DNA from: Macrolepiota albuminosa
Lineage: Eukaryota; Basidiomycota; Agaricomycetes; Agaricales; Agaricaceae
Length of the DNA stretch: 64,000 bases
Direction: 5' to 3'
NCBI GenBank assembly: GCA_027475525.1
Contig: JAMWFC010000059.1
Coordinates: forward strand, 744,001-808,000
The stretch's first letter is position 1. The number at the start of each line of letters is the position of its first letter. The translations under genes and the position numbers were made by a program. Under the pieces are notes generated by a model, which saw only the letters and a program-made list of their open reading frames with translations, did no database searches and was not told the origin of the DNA. Shown piece by piece: positions 1 through 12,505 of this stretch.

Positions 1-926
1 GGCGTTCGTCGACAGAGAAGATCTACAAACTGCGGCTTCGGCTTTAACAGCGGGGCCATCACAGCCCTCCTCAATTTTCGGCTTGTCGGCTGCTTTGGCT
101 GCATCAGCCTTTGCATTACCACGGCGTCCTCCTCTCTTCTTCTTGGAGTTAGGGTCCTCCTTCTTGGGTAGCGCTCGTGCAGCGGGGAGCATAGGGCATT
201 CCGTGACCTTGTGGGCTCCGTCGCAAATGTAGCACGTGATGGATCTAACAGCAGCGGCTGCAGCGTCACTCTCAGCTACGGCGCGTTGCGTTTCTTCAGT
301 TTGGAAGGCTTCTTTGACTGCGCCATTGGTAAGGTTATTTAGCATAAGCACCGAAGATATGAAGGGGGCATATTCCTTGCGTGGAAGTGCACAAAGCATA
401 GCCATCGAACAGAGCTCATCGTCGAGCATTTCTAGAGTATAGGCCGGCGACAAGAGTCCCTCGGGTCCGACAATTGGGGGAGGCCAAAGGGTACGAATGC
501 GCTGCATGGCGCCCTTCACCCGGGTACAGAGCTGTGTGAGTGTCTTGTTCTTGCGGAGGCATATGTTAAACAGGTCACTTAGTGAGTTGAAACGAGCGTT
601 TGGGGTGGATTTGGAATGGATTTCCTGAAGTTTCTCCCACATAAGTGCCGGCTTAGTTCGGATGGCATCGACGTGGATTTTGTTTCCTTCATCCAAGCCC
701 TGGTATATCTCACCAGCCGCACGATCACTACGTAGCTGATAAGAGTTCCAGGCGTTGATCGAGTTCGCATTGTCAGGCTCAAGGAGTGGTGGGAATTCTT
801 CCCTGTTACAATCCGTGCCCCACCTACTGACATAAGCCATCCAAACATGATCTTTTCCCATTCCGTATATTTGATGGTTCCAAGCCTTGGTGTCAACTGA
901 CGACTGATGTCTTCCATGATTGGCAA
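1..926 (-). pseudogene. gag: copia0 gag (partial, frameshifted)
   Basis: Gag nucleocapsid precursor fragment. The N-terminal frame (from about 926) carries a segment also present in copia3 gag, around KYTEWEKIMFGWLMSVGG. A frameshift near 795 moves the homology to another frame, which then stays open to position 1. Near 198-238 that frame encodes a CCHC zinc knuckle (CYICDGAHKVTEC), typical of a Gag protein that binds the element RNA, followed by a basic KKKRGGRRG stretch. Protease and pol would lie left of the window. The frameshift means no intact Gag is made. The family assignment is secure through the similarity to copia3; the exact start codon is uncertain. Confidence 0.75.
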
Positions 927-1071
927 CGGTATCGGGGCCTTTATGCGTGAGAGAAGTTGTGTGGGCGTTGAGTTGATGGGGGAGGGATTTTGCTAATGCT
1001 GCAACGTTAACTAACGGAGCAAAAATAGATTCTTTCTTCAGTGTAAGTCTGTGGGGCCGGGGCCCATAACC

Positions 1072-1293
1072 TGTTAAAGCAAGTTACACGCAGCGGTTAC
1101 GGACAGACACTAAATGAGTAGTGTGACAGCTAGTGTCGTTGTACTTCAGAATGAATATATATTTGACTGCATAGTTAACACATACCTAGTGTCGTTGTAC
1201 TTCAGAATGAAGTGTACAACGACACCGGGAAGAAAATAATACTACGGTCACGTGCACAAGGGCACTTCTCATTATACCGGTAGGCATTCAACA
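1072..1293 (-). repeat. 5' LTR of copia0
   Basis: 222-bp LTR; on the minus strand it starts TGTTGAATGCC and ends TTTAACA, so it has TG...CA ends. It contains a repeated AGTGTCGTTGTACTTCAGAATGA word, as does the copia3 LTR with minor changes. The flank on the gag side reads GGTTATGGGCCCCGG on the minus strand, the same primer-binding site as the other copia elements here. Confidence 0.8.
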
Positions 1294-2090
1294 GTATTGA
1301 CAAAGCGACCCTTTTAGTTAAGGCATTCCTTGGCGCCGGCTAGAAGGACGGGTGGTACATACTACCAATCAAGTCTCCTGATACAGACAAACCCTTAAGC
1401 GGAGCTACGAGTCGTGAATGCGTTTTGCCATCCGCCCGGATTATAAGAATGTCCAATTAGTAATTTACCCCAATACATAAGCTCATTGATAGATGATAAA
1501 CCACGAAACAACGACACACATGGAAATCGCAGAATACAAAAAAGAAATTGTCGGAATCTTCAAATGTTAGCGTCATGTTCTTCAGCCTATTCCCGTAACT
1601 GTTTGCCAAGCTCAGCTCAGACACAATGCTCACTCCGTTAGTCCAGTAGAATGTTTGTTGTCACCGACAATTTCTGTACCACACCAGTAATCATTCTAGA
1701 AAACAGGAAGCTTCATACCGGCTAATTTCTCCTCATTCTCACTGTATCATCATACACATACAGTTTTAGCCTTTCTGGCACAGTCCGTGTGCGAAACGTT
1801 GGGGCCGACTAGATACAACATTCATTGGTCGCACTCCAGATGTGCTTAGGGCTCAGGTATTGAGATGGTGAACACATGGCTGAAATCAGAAGCATTGCAT
1901 ATTTTCCCTTCCAAATCACAAACTTCAAATTCCAACAGCCCTCATTTTCATATCCACTCTTGTTCGTTACAGCCTCGCCCTCCCTCGAGGGTCAGGGAAT
2001 GATCGAATTTTTTGGTACGTGATCTATCTTATTATCTCATTGTCTAAGGTACCTTGACATTGTTATTATGACCATACATACCCATATATA
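1294..2090. repeat. Segmental duplication copy 1, left arm
   Basis: Non-element DNA that matches 56303-57001 and then 61936-62034 almost base for base; the copy-2 sequence is split there by copia4. No convincing gene. A short minus-strand reading frame from 1462 is closed by a stop in this copy and open in copy 2, so I do not call it. The uninterrupted copia4 target GAGGG is at 1987-1991. Confidence 0.85.
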
Positions 2091-2418
2091 TGTTGGGATA
2101 TCACAGATATCACACCGTACGTGCGCAAGGCCAATTTCATTTCTCTTTCACATTTGCTTTGTTTCAACTCTCCATTGTTATGATGATAGTATATAGACAC
2201 GATACAATACAGAGACCACCCTCAGTCGTTTATATCACGGACTGAGGGTGAGCTAGATATATTACTTCACCAAGTCTCGATAACTAATTGTACCATAGAC
2301 ATAGACTAATATTGTCTGTGATTATCTAGGTACAAATATAGTCGTTTATATCACGGACTGAGGACATAGACTAATATTGTCTGTGATTATCTAGGTGTAT
2401 AGGATATTGATTCTAACA
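2091..2418 (+). repeat. 5' LTR of copia1
   Basis: 328 bp, TGTTGGGATATC...TTCTAACA. It contains a strong stem-loop (2217-2250: 11-bp stem CACCCTCAGTC/GACTGAGGGTG, 12-nt loop), a second weaker copy near 2340-2360, and two copies of a ~30-bp direct repeat (ACATAGACTAATATTGTCTG...). The 3' LTR lacks two bases near its start and has the same architecture. Confidence 0.92.
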
Positions 2419-2430
2419 GGTTATGGGCCT
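2419..2430 (+). other. Primer-binding site of copia1
   Basis: GGTTATGGGCCT directly after the 5' LTR. All copia elements in the window share this site. It is complementary to an initiator-tRNA-Met anticodon arm (CCCAUAACC) rather than to a tRNA 3' end, like the half-tRNA primer known for Drosophila copia. Confidence 0.7.
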
Positions 2431-2548
2431 ATTGTTGCAAGCCTAGAATCTAATTATCCACACCGATTATTATTTGTTTCTCCCGAACCGGCTGTTCGGC
2501 TATTGATTGCACAACGATCGTGCAAAATTATTAATACCTGCCTCCACG

Positions 2549-5500
2549 ATGACTATTGCTGGCGACACCAAGTCCTCTGCGACATCAGATACGACATCCA
2601 ATCCTACACCCACTCCGGACGAGATCACAGAAATGCGTCGGGTCGACAACTCTGCTAATCCGATGGTTTTACCAGTTGGGAAGGTGACCGCCGCATGGCT
2701 TGGCCATATTCTCGATAAGGATGATGGTAAATGGGTGGACTGGTCCTATAGCATGGGTCTTGAGCTTTCCATGGTTCAACTATGGGATTATGTCTTCAAT
2801 CCGCCCGCAACCCCAAATCCGACATATGAACCTCGTGCTTACCAGGCGTTGATGGGCAACAATCGCCTCGCGTGTTCCTTTGTAAAAAGGGCTTTGTCTG
2901 CATCTGAACAGAAATTGTGTGCTGAGGAATGGGACCCGGTGAAGCTATGGGAATATTTGAAAGGGCGACATGGAGGGGCTGTGCCGGTACAGCAGGTGCG
3001 CCTACTTCAGGAGGCCCTTACTACGAAATGTTCCCCCTCGGAGTCCCTCACTAAGACGGCCGACGCCATATTTGAGAAGGGTGACCGTGCTTTTCAGGCT
3101 GGGGAAGTAACAAAGGAGCTTCTGCAGTCAATCGCGGTCCTGTCCTCGCTGTCGGATAAGGCATACGCACATATTTGATCTATAATTTCGCGGGACCTGA
3201 CTACTGCTGGTGATGTGACGAAATATGGACCCACAGAGATCCGGAAGTTCTTGGAGGGGGAACAAACGTTGATCGACGCTGACAGGTCGGCCCTTGCACC
3301 CACAGACACATCACCAACGGCATTCATGGCAAAAACATCGAAGTACAACCGACTGGTTTGTGTGGCATGTAAGGCTAAAGGCCGCGCTAGTTTCACTGGT
3401 CACACCAAGCCGTGGTGTATCCTGGAGGGCGGTGGGATGTCTGGAAAGACAATTGAGGAGTCGAGGCAAGCCAGATTGGCACATTATGATGCACAGCGCA
3501 AGGAGAAGGATGCAAAGAAGAAAACCTCAAGGGTCACAATAACACCGACCGGAGGCACGGCATTCACTGTTGAAGGGGATTCAGATGCGATCGCTGCATA
3601 TATTACAGCTCAAGGAGGAAAGGCCACGTCAGCCGTGAAGAGTGAGTTTGCTGGCCTGGCATCTGATTCTATACCGGCCAGCTGTATCGATGAGATCGAA
3701 GAATTGGAATTTGATTCTTTGATTGCGGTTGAGGAGGAGTGCAAGAAGATCAACCACATCAAAGAATGCCACGATGATGAATCATATATATCAAACTCAC
3801 CCAACATATCCCTCGATGCCTTACCCTTCTACCTGGACTCAGGTGCAACGGTCCACATTTCTCCTGATCGTTCCGACTTTGCCACCTGGTCCCCAATCCC
3901 CGATCGACTGATTTGAGGAGTTGGAGGTTTGGCGATTGCAGCAACAGGAATTGGTAGCATTCGTCTCAATGTAAAGGACGGAACTTACATTACTATCAAC
4001 AACGCCCTTTACGTCCCAAAGTCAACCGTCCGCCTTCTTTCAGTCAGCAAACTGGCCAAATACTCAGGGATCTCCACGATTTTTGATGATGCAGGGGCCA
4101 CACTGATTAAAAAAGCTACAAACGCAGTGATCGCAACTGGAGTCCTGATTCCTAAAAAAGACTTATATGCTCTCGATATCAATCATGATTGTGCACTCAC
4201 TGTACATGCCTCACCCGACATGAGAACCTGGCATAATCGACTCGGTCACGCCAATTATCGAGCTATTATTCAGATGGCGCAGGCTGGGATGATTGATGGT
4301 ATGCCTAAAACCTTTCCCACAAAACCACCCATTTGTGACGACTGTATCCTCGGTAAACAGGCTCGCTCACCGGTACCAAAGAAACGGGAGGAAGGAAAGG
4401 GGCATAAGGCAACCAGGAGACTCGAGAAAGTTTGGGTGGATTTGACGGGTCAGGCAGCTGTGTCATCTCGTACCGGAAATCAATATGTTATGAATATCGT
4501 GGACGATTATTCTAATAAACCTTGGTCCATTCCAATGAAAGCAAAGTCCGATGCATTCAACGAGCTACAAGCATGGATCTTAGCCAGGGAAAATGAAACT
4601 GGTGAGACGCTATGGATCTTGCGCACCGGGCATGATGGAGAGCTCAATGGTGAGACTCACAAGGCTTGGTACAAGTCGAAAGGCATCGTCCTTGAGACAG
4701 GGGCGCCATATACATCAGCCCATATGGGTCGTGTGGAAAGAATGCACCGAACGTTGATGGGGAAGGCTCGATCAATGTGAATGGCTGCAAAGTGTCCACC
4801 CAACCTGTGGGATGAATTTTACCTTACGGCGACTCACCTTCACGGGAAGACAAAAACTTCAATTGACAAAAACGTGACTCCTGACGAACTATGGTATGGG
4901 AGAAGACCGGATTATTCTTACCTTCGAGAAATAGGATGTCGTGTGTTTGTCTTGGTCCTCAACAAACACAATCCGAAGATCTATGAACGGTCAATTGAAT
5001 GTGTACTCATAGGGTATGATAACAACTCAAAGGCATACAGATGCTACGAGAGGTCTACCTGGAGGGTATATAGCTCATACCATGTGAGATTCATCGAAAG
5101 TCATCAGACAGTAATCCCGGCAGAGGTCTCTACAATTGAAACAATGGTTGAAAGTCCACCAGTACAACCCTCAATTGTTTCCATCACACAAAATTCACGC
5201 CCTCATCCCACGACGACAATCATAGATGACTACGAGCCATCCACAGTTCCCAGCATTGAGAATCACGACACAGAGCCCAAACCAACACCTGAACAGATTC
5301 CCATTGCCAACCAGCCGATACTTGATCCCGAACCAATGCCCAATCCTGAACCGGCTTTACCACGACAATCTGGCAGGGTGTCAACACCTGCTGCCAAAAT
5401 ACATTCTGATAACCGGCCAGAGACACGCACTGAAAGAGCAGTCAGGGAATCAAAGGAGTCAGCTGAACGAGTACGGGAGGCAAAGGTGGAAAGACGGCGC

Positions 5501-7237
5501 GCATTGGATGACCTTGCCCAGACAATACCAAGGACAAATGATGACGACAATGTGGGCGCCGACGAGCTCAATCGAGTGATGACAACACTGAGTGCAATCA
5601 AGGAGGAGTCTGATCTAGATACTGATCCCGATACACCGAGGACACTGGAGGAAGCTCAGAGGTCTACAGACTGGAAACAATGGAAGAACTCATACCAGGA
5701 CGAGATAGACTCCTTGAAGAAAATGAACGTCTGGGAACTGGTCCCACGTGAGAACATACCACCAGGTCAAAAGATATTTAAAGGACGGCCCGTATTTACC
5801 ATCAAACGTGACGAGAATGGGAAAGTCACAAGATGGAAAACAAGACACGTCCTTCAAGGATATACGATGGTGCAAGGTAGGGACTACGATAAGACCACCT
5901 CACCGACAGCACGCGCGGAATCCTGGCGTATACTTCTCCACATGGCGGCCACCCTAGGATGGGATGCGACACAAATAGATGTGAAGACAGCCTTTTTGAA
6001 CGGGGTCCTACCAGAGGAGGAGCGGATCTACATGCAACAGCCGAAATGTTTTGAGGAAGCAGGCAAGGAGACTTGGGTATGCAGACTGCGGAGACCCATT
6101 TATGGTATGAAGCAAGCTGGGCGGATTTGGAATAAAACTCTAGACGACGCAATGAGGAAAATTGGATTCACACGTTTGAAAAGTGAGGCCTGTTTATACT
6201 ACAGACAGACTAATCACGGCATAGTAATCACGGGAATTCATGTCGACGATTTCCTTTCCATTGCGAGTACCAAAGACGCCAACGATCATTTTAAGGACCA
6301 GCTGAAAAGAACATGGGTCATATCAGATCTCGGAACGCCGAAACATATAGTCGGGATGGCAGTCAACTGGGATCGTGATCAGAAGCAGGTACATTTATCC
6401 CAGACGACACTGATTGACCGAATGATATCCCAGTACGGTCAACAAGACGCATCACCTCTCTCTGTCCCAATGGATCCAGGTCTAAAGTTACGGCGAGTCG
6501 ACAAGACAAAGCTCACGACGGAGGAACTGGAGAAAATTGCACGTATTCCATACCGTAACCTCGTGGGTGGATTGCTGTGGTTGGCGATCTCAACGAGACC
6601 AGATATTCAGTACGCAGTACAGCAACTTTCACAATTTCTTGACTGCTACACTAGTACCCACTGGCATGCGGCGATACGGGTACTCCGGTACTTAAAAGGT
6701 ACACGCACACTGCGCTTACGACTGGGCGGGGACGCACCAATAAACTTGATCGGCTTTACTGACTCGGACTGGGCAAACTGTCTCGATACCAGGAGGAGCG
6801 TTGGGGGATACGCATGGTCCCTGGGGTCTGGTCTAATATCATGGTGCACGAGAAAACAAAGGACGGTCGCGGCGTCATCTTGTGAGGCGGAGTATATGGC
6901 TGCCTTTGAGGCCGCACAGGAAGGGATCTGGTTGCGGATGGTTCTGACAGCGTTGGGACACTCTACAGGAGAGGCAACGACAATACTCTGTGACAACAAC
7001 TCAGCAATAAATCTATCTGAAGATCCCCTTCTGCATTCACGCGTAAAACACGTCGATATAAAATACCATTTTCTACGGGAGCGGGTCGCATCCAACGAGA
7101 TCACGCTGCGCTATATCAACACAAAGGACAATGTCGCCGACATCTTTACGAAGGCGCTGCCGAGCCCACAATTCAGTCGACTACGAGATATAATGGGCTT
7201 ATCGGATCCCACGCGAGGAGGAGCACACGTACGGTGA
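2549..7237 (+). pseudogene. gag-pol: copia1 gag-pol polyprotein with three in-frame TGA stops
   Basis: One continuous frame of about 1,560 codons broken only by TGA at 3176-3178, 3914-3916 and 4778-4780; each sits where a CGA Arg codon would be one transition away. Order: gag (from 2549) with a Cys/His knuckle-like motif (CVACKAKG..HTKPWC); aspartic protease (YLDSGATVHIS, about 3830); integrase zinc region (WHNRLGHANYR..CDDCILGKQ) and core (VWVDLTG, ILRTGHDGE, HMGRVERMHR); reverse transcriptase (DVKTAFLNG, GIHVDDFL with the catalytic VDD); and RNase H (DSDWANCLDTRRSVGGY, CEAEYMAA, CDNNSAINLS). The integrase core is altered at a normally conserved Asp (RTGHDGE instead of RTDNGxE). Complete domain content, but not expressible in one piece. 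Confidence 0.9.
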
Positions 7238-7244
7238 GGAGGAG

Positions 7245-7373
7245 TGTTGGGATATCAGATATCACACCGTACGTGCGCAAGGCCAATTTCATTTCTCTTT
7301 CACATTTGCTTTGTTTCAACTCTCCATTGTTATGATGATAGTATATAGACACGATACAATACAGAGACCACCC
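7245..7373 (+). repeat. 3' LTR of copia1, first part
   Basis: First 129 bp of the right LTR, ending in CACCC (7369-7373), which is one copy of the copia2 target-site duplication and also the base of the LTR stem-loop. The rest of the LTR resumes at 12274. Confidence 0.9.
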
Positions 7374-7667
7374 TGTCGCAGCATATTGCAGAAGTGATGT
7401 ATTTCGAGTACGAATATAATACAACTGAAGCTCGAAGTCAAAAGATGATAATACGAATTATACGTAAGTGACTCACCTGAAGCTCGAAGTCAAAAGATGA
7501 CTCGAACTTCAGGTCGGTCGCACTATAAGTAGACATGTACTAATGAAACTTGTATAGGATTCGTAATAGAGGATTGAATTGAAAAATTGAGACAAGTGGA
7601 GGGACATACGTAGTTATGATAAAATCATGTAGTCATCTTCCGAAGTCAGACGTCATTCCCTTCGTCA
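7374..7667 (-). repeat. 3' LTR of copia2
   Basis: 294 bp; on the minus strand starts TGACGAAGGG and ends GCTGCGACA. The gag-pol stop codon lies inside this LTR (7646-7648). Confidence 0.92.
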
Positions 7668-10600
7668 CTCCCACTAGACGGCGACGTAGGAGAGAGGACT
7701 CCCAACTTGGAACGGCATTTGTTAAAGGCTTCACGTGGTAACGCTTTTGTTAAGATATCGGCTATCATGTCGTGCGTGGATACATATTCGAGCTGGATGT
7801 TCCCCCGTCCGATTTGTTCGCGTATAAAGTGATACCGAATGTCGATGTGCTTTGCACGTGAATGGGAGACTGGGTTCTTAGAGAGAGAAATGCTTCCGGC
7901 GCTATCTGTGAATATGGTCGTTGCACCGGTCTGCTTGTAGTCGAGATCGTTTAATAGAGTTCGGAGCCAAATCGCTTCCCTAGTTGCATTTGCGGATGCA
8001 ATATATTCGGCCTCCACCGTTGAAGTCGCTACTCCTAATTGCTTCCTTGAAGACCATGATACGGCACTCCCGTTGAGTTCGTAACACCACCCACTAACCG
8101 ATCGCCTGTCATAATTGTCTTGAGCCCAGTTCGCGTCGCTCCATCCGACCAATCTTATCTCCCCATCTTTCGTTCCCCCTAATTTGAGCGCGAGCAATTT
8201 CGTCCCTTTTAGGTATCGAAGTATTCGTTTGCACGCGGTGAGATGAGGTATGCCGGGATTACCAGAAAATTGAGCTACGAGGCTCACCGCGAACTGTATG
8301 TCGGGTCGAGTTTGAGTGGCGTAGAGCAAGGACCCTACGAGTGATAAATAATTCAGTCCGTTTGAATACTTCGCGTACGCTTCGACTTCCTCGGCTGTTC
8401 GAGGGGATTGCCAGAGTGACAAGTTGTGGTTTGTCGCAAGAGGAATGGCAACTTCATGACAAGACGTCATCCCAAAACGTTCGAGCACAGAGTCAATATA
8501 AGCTGATTGATTTAAATAGATGTGGCGGTTCTGACGGTCGCGACTGATTTCGATCCCAAGCATATAGTGTATTTCTCCGAGATCAGTTATGTCGAAGTTG
8601 TTCCTCATAGCGCGTTTAAACGATTCGATTTCTTGGATGTCATTGCCTGCGACGGCCATGTCGTCGACGTAGACGAGAACTATCAGTATGATTTTCCCGC
8701 TCGATCGCAAGATGTATAGGCAGTCGTCGGCACGTGATTGTTTAAATCCGAGAGTCATAAGGACATCATGAAGGCGTTCCTTCCATTTGCGACCAGCCTG
8801 TTTAAGACCGTATATTGCTTTATTGAGTTTCCAATACTTATCTCTTTTGAGGCAACTGGGTGGCCTCATATAGATTTCTTCGTCAAGATCGGCCTCCAGG
8901 TAAGCGCCGATCACATCAATTTGATGGATTTCGAGATCTAATGAGGCCGAGAGAGTCAGGAAAACTCGAAGCGTGACGAATTTGGCGACCGAAGAGAAGG
9001 TGTCCTGGTAATCGATGCCGGGAACTTGCGAAAAACCTTGTGCGACTATTCGCGCTTTGTACTTTACCCGTTTACCCTGTTCATCGATTTTTTCTTTAAG
9101 TACCACTTTACTTCCAACTGCCTTCTTGCCCGGAGGTAAGGCGTCAACTTCGTCGAATACGTTCTTGTTAATGAGCTGTTGGTGCTCGGTCTTAACAGCT
9201 TTCGTCCATTCGTCGGAGTCGGGTCCTTTGAGGGCCTCACCTATGGACGGTCCTGATATCGTTATGTGTGCCACGTGCAAAGTCGATGGTTCTTCATCGT
9301 CATCTTGACGATATCGCAATGGTACGCGTTTGGTTCTTGTTGAGGGCTCTCTGCCAGGTAGATCTAACCATTTTGTGCGTTTTCTAGGTGCAGGTGGTGT
9401 TTCCATATCCGTGGGGACGTATTCAGGTGAATTTGGTCTTACAGATTCAGGATATTGTAATTCTTCACCGACCTGCCCTCAGAAGCGCTGGAATATACGT
9501 CGTCATCCTCTGTCATCTGACTAGTGTCGGGTGATTGCGCCGTGAGTCGAATTCTACGGGGCGGATCCCCTTCTGGATATAAGGCCGCGTCGACTAAACC
9601 ATCGATATAACTTTCAGTTGCTCGAGTGGAATCTTGTCCTACTCGGGCCAGCTCGCTCGGCACATCGTCTTCATAAAATTGCACGTCCCGGGAGGTAATC
9701 AGCTTGCCGTTTTCGAGGTCTTCAAGTCTATAACCTTTGGTTTCTCCGGCCCACCACCCTAACATTCTTACCCGAACTGCCCGTGACTCCAACTTTCCGT
9801 GTCTGACCTCCTTAGGAACGTGCGCCCACCCTAAGGACCCAAAGACACGAAGGTGTGAAACGTCAGGTTTCTCACCGGTGTTACTCCACTCAGTGTACGG
9901 GATTTTTCCTCCGAGAGCTGATGTCGGAGTGATTGATCGGATGTAGACAGCGTAGGCAAAAGCTTCGCCCCAGTATCTTAAATCCATATTGGCAGCGTGA
10001 AGCATGCTACGTGTCATTTCCATTAGTACTGCAATCATTCGTTCTGCAATACCATTTTGTTGAGGTCGATAGGGGTTAGTCGTTTCATGCGCTATTCCAT
10101 TTGTACGACAGAACTTTTCGACAGTGGAGTTTACGAATTCGGTGCCGTTATCGGTTCGAATGATTTTGACAAGTCAACCCGATTGTCTTTCAAGACGTGC
10201 GACTGTTACTTTCATTTCGTCGGCAGCTTGTTCTTTTCTCTGGAGTAAGCTACCACATGGTAAGCGTCGACTTACTTCAACAATGACGAGCGCGTAACGA
10301 TTTCCATCCCAGGTCGGCACATTCATTGGTCCTACGAGATCCATGACGAGAAGTTCGTTCTTTTCGTACTGTCTGGTGCTTGCTTCTGGCAATGGAGGCC
10401 TGGTCGACTTCCCTTGAACACATCCGCTACAGAGTCGGTCGAATTCACGAGGGAGTTTGATTTCTAGACCGGTTACAAGGTTCTGGTCCGACATCGCCTT
10501 AATGACGCGAGGGTTGATGTGCCCTAATCTTCGGTGCCATAAGCGCATGGTTGATTTGTTCGCGATGAAAGCGACACGACCATCCAGGGTCCCCATATTC

Positions 10601-11970
10601 ATGCATTCGACGCGATACATGGTTCCCCTATCCCCGATCAACTTGGCTCGAAGGAACTCCTTACCATCCCAAGTCAGGCTCATGCCATAGGGGATTCCCT
10701 GTAAAACAGCCCCGTTACGTTGTAACAAACCTAGGCTGATGAGGTTTGCCCCTAATTTAGGCACGAACAATACGTCATCGAAACGTACGTCATTGATCCC
10801 ATCGGGGACATTTGTGCGTATTGCGATAGATCCAACGCCGGCGACGGTGAGTTGATTATTGCCACCCACAGATATGTATTGATTTTGAACGTCTTTAAGT
10901 TTGAAGAACCATTCTCGATCTGCCAACATGTGGCAGGAAGCGGCACTGTCAAGTAACAGTCCGGAGGGCATGCCGTTGTTCGTAGCCATAAGGAGCTTTC
11001 CTACCTCTCGAGGCTCGTCGGTCGATTTCTTCACGGTTATATTGGCATTTCCGACGTTCTTCGGTTTTTTGGGTTTGGGACATTTCGGACTCCAATGTCC
11101 TTTCTCACCGCAGTTATGACAGATGTCATCCGGCTTTGGTTCGCGTCGAGGCTTGGGTTTCTTCTTTAATGCTTTGCTCCCACTCGACTGAGTGCTGGTC
11201 CTGGAGACGAAGGCTAACGGCTTGTTGGTGGAGCTTTCTTCCTGCATCAATCGGTCGTAGACAGAGATTAGTTCCGCAGAAACACTCTCGATAGTAAGAG
11301 AGCTCCCTCTATAGAGTAAGTTTTGCTTCATGACCTCCCAGGCGGTTGACTGAGGCAGAGATAGGAGTATGGCATTGATAATCGTGTTATCGTCGACCTT
11401 GTGACCGGCGTCGATTATACGTCGACGAATGTTGAGATAAAATCCGATGTGGTCAGTCATTGGCGTTCTACCGTCCCATTTCCTACCGTACAATTGTTGA
11501 TAGTAGTAGTGAACGTTAATACCGCTTTGTTGGTCGACATAACATTTATGAAGATGGTCCCATATGTCTTTCGATCTTCGTAATTCGACGATAGATTCGC
11601 GCTGAGTATATTCCATAGCACCGCGTATCAGTCCTACGGCAGCCTCATCTTTGCCGAGCCATCGTTCGTGCTTCTCGACAGCATGTTCCCACATGATGTA
11701 GGGCTTGGACTGCATTACGTCCCAAGCAGCCTGTCCTTCCTTCTTGACAATGGTAACTTTGCCATCGTCAGTAGAACGTGAAGTCGTCATCATCTCTGGG
11801 AATTCCCCGGGAGGTTTGGGTGGGCATGATTCACGACCAGACGTAACCCCCCAAAGGGATTTGGTCTGTAAGGCGATCTTCATATTGTCCGCCCAGATAT
11901 GGTAATTGTTTCCATCGAACTTCGCGAACTGTAAGGATTCGGAAGTAGATTCGCTAACAGCGGGGCCCAT
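7646..11970 (-). pseudogene. gag-pol: copia2 gag-pol (one TGA and one 4-bp deletion)
   Basis: Gag-pol reading frame starting at the ATG inside the primer-binding site (11970-11968). Gag runs to the zinc knuckle CHNCGEKGHWSPKC; then protease (LLLDSAASCHML), integrase zinc region (LWHRRLGHINPRV..CSGCVQGK), integrase core, RT (LVYVDDMAVAGND) and RNase H (STVEAEYIASA, DSAGSISLSKNP). Two lesions relative to copia4: TGA at 10174-10176 where copia4 has CGA (QSGRLV), and a 4-bp deletion near 9470 between integrase and RT, after which RT continues in another frame from 9406. Gag itself is intact, unlike in copia4. RT and RNase H motifs are complete, so the damage is limited to two sites. Confidence 0.93.
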
Positions 11971-11974
11971 AACC
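11961..11974 (-). other. Primer-binding site and gag start of copia2
   Basis: On the minus strand GGTTATGGGCCCCG follows the 5' LTR directly. The ATG within it opens the gag frame (MGPAVSES...), so the primer-binding site and start codon coincide. The same arrangement is seen in copia4. Confidence 0.75.
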
Positions 11975-12268
11975 TGTCGCAGCATATTGCAGAAGTGATG
12001 TATTTCGAGTACGAATATAATACAACTGAAGCTCGAAGTCAAAAGATGATAATACGAATTATACGTAAGTGACTCACCTGAAGCTCGAAGTCAAAAGATG
12101 ACTCGAACTTCAGGTCGGTCGCACTATAAGTAGACATGTACTAATGAAACTTGTATAGGATTCGTAATAGAGGATTGAATTGAAAAATTGAGACAAGTGG
12201 AGGGACATACGTAGTTATGATAAAATCATGTAGTCATCTTCCGAAGTCAGACGTCATTCCCTTCGTCA
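11975..12268 (-). repeat. 5' LTR of copia2
   Basis: 294 bp. A TATA-like stretch (CTTATAG) is followed by two direct repeats ending in CTTCAG. The first end is followed by a good splice donor (CAG|GTGAGT, 12077) and the second ends like an acceptor (CTTCAG, 12026), giving a possible 52-bp leader intron. Confidence 0.9.
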
Positions 12269-12273
12269 CACCC

Positions 12274-12470
12274 TCAGTCGTTTATATCACGGACTGAGGG
12301 TGAGCTAGATATATTACTTCACCAAGTCTCGATAACTAATTGTACCATAGACATAGACTAATATTGTCTGTGATTATCTAGGTACAAATATAGTCGTTTA
12401 TATCACGGACTGAGGACATAGACTAATATTGTCTGTGATTATCTAGGTGTATAGGATATTGATTCTAACA
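12274..12470 (+). repeat. 3' LTR of copia1, second part
   Basis: Continuation of the copia1 right LTR after copia2 and its target duplication; ends GATTCTAACA and is followed by the ATATA target duplication (12471-12475). Confidence 0.9.
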
Positions 12471-12505
12471 ATATACACTACCTGTAAGACTATGTCGTCT
12501 TCCGT

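Larger units (their letters stand above)
1..1293 (-). mobile_element. copia0: partial Ty1/copia element (5' LTR plus gag), cut by window start
   Basis: Minus-strand Ty1/copia retrotransposon of which only the 5' part lies in the window: LTR at 1072-1293, primer-binding site just inside it (about 1058-1071) and gag down to position 1. The gag region is clearly related to the one in copia3 (52000-52905), and the LTR shares motifs with the copia3 LTR, including the repeated CTTCAGAAT words. The remainder lies left of the window, so its target-site duplication cannot be checked. Confidence 0.85.
7374..12268 (-). mobile_element. copia2: full-length Ty1/copia element nested in copia1 LTR
   Basis: 4,895-bp minus-strand element with 294-bp LTRs (7374-7667 and 11975-12268) that look identical by eye, so the insertion is recent. 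Target-site duplication CACCC at 7369-7373 and 12269-12273; the undisturbed target is seen in the copia1 5' LTR near 2217. Close relative of copia4. Confidence 0.95.
2091..12470 (+). mobile_element. copia1: full-length Ty1/copia element, interrupted by copia2
   Basis: Plus-strand element with LTRs at 2091-2418 and 7245-7373 + 12274-12470, the right one split by copia2. Target-site duplication ATATA at 2086-2090 and 12471-12475; the empty target is visible at 62030-62034 in duplication copy 2. Primer-binding site GGTTATGGGCCT follows the 5' LTR, and a purine tract (GGTGAGGAGGAG) precedes the 3' LTR. The single gag-pol frame carries three TGA stops, so the element is dead. Confidence 0.93.

Noticed and set aside
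2549..7237. UGA recoding (UGA read as Arg or another amino acid) to explain the in-frame TGA codons
   Set aside because: The young copia4 has no internal TGA and uses TGA as a true stop. The TGAs occur only in decayed copies at positions one transition from CGA, so mutation is the simpler explanation.
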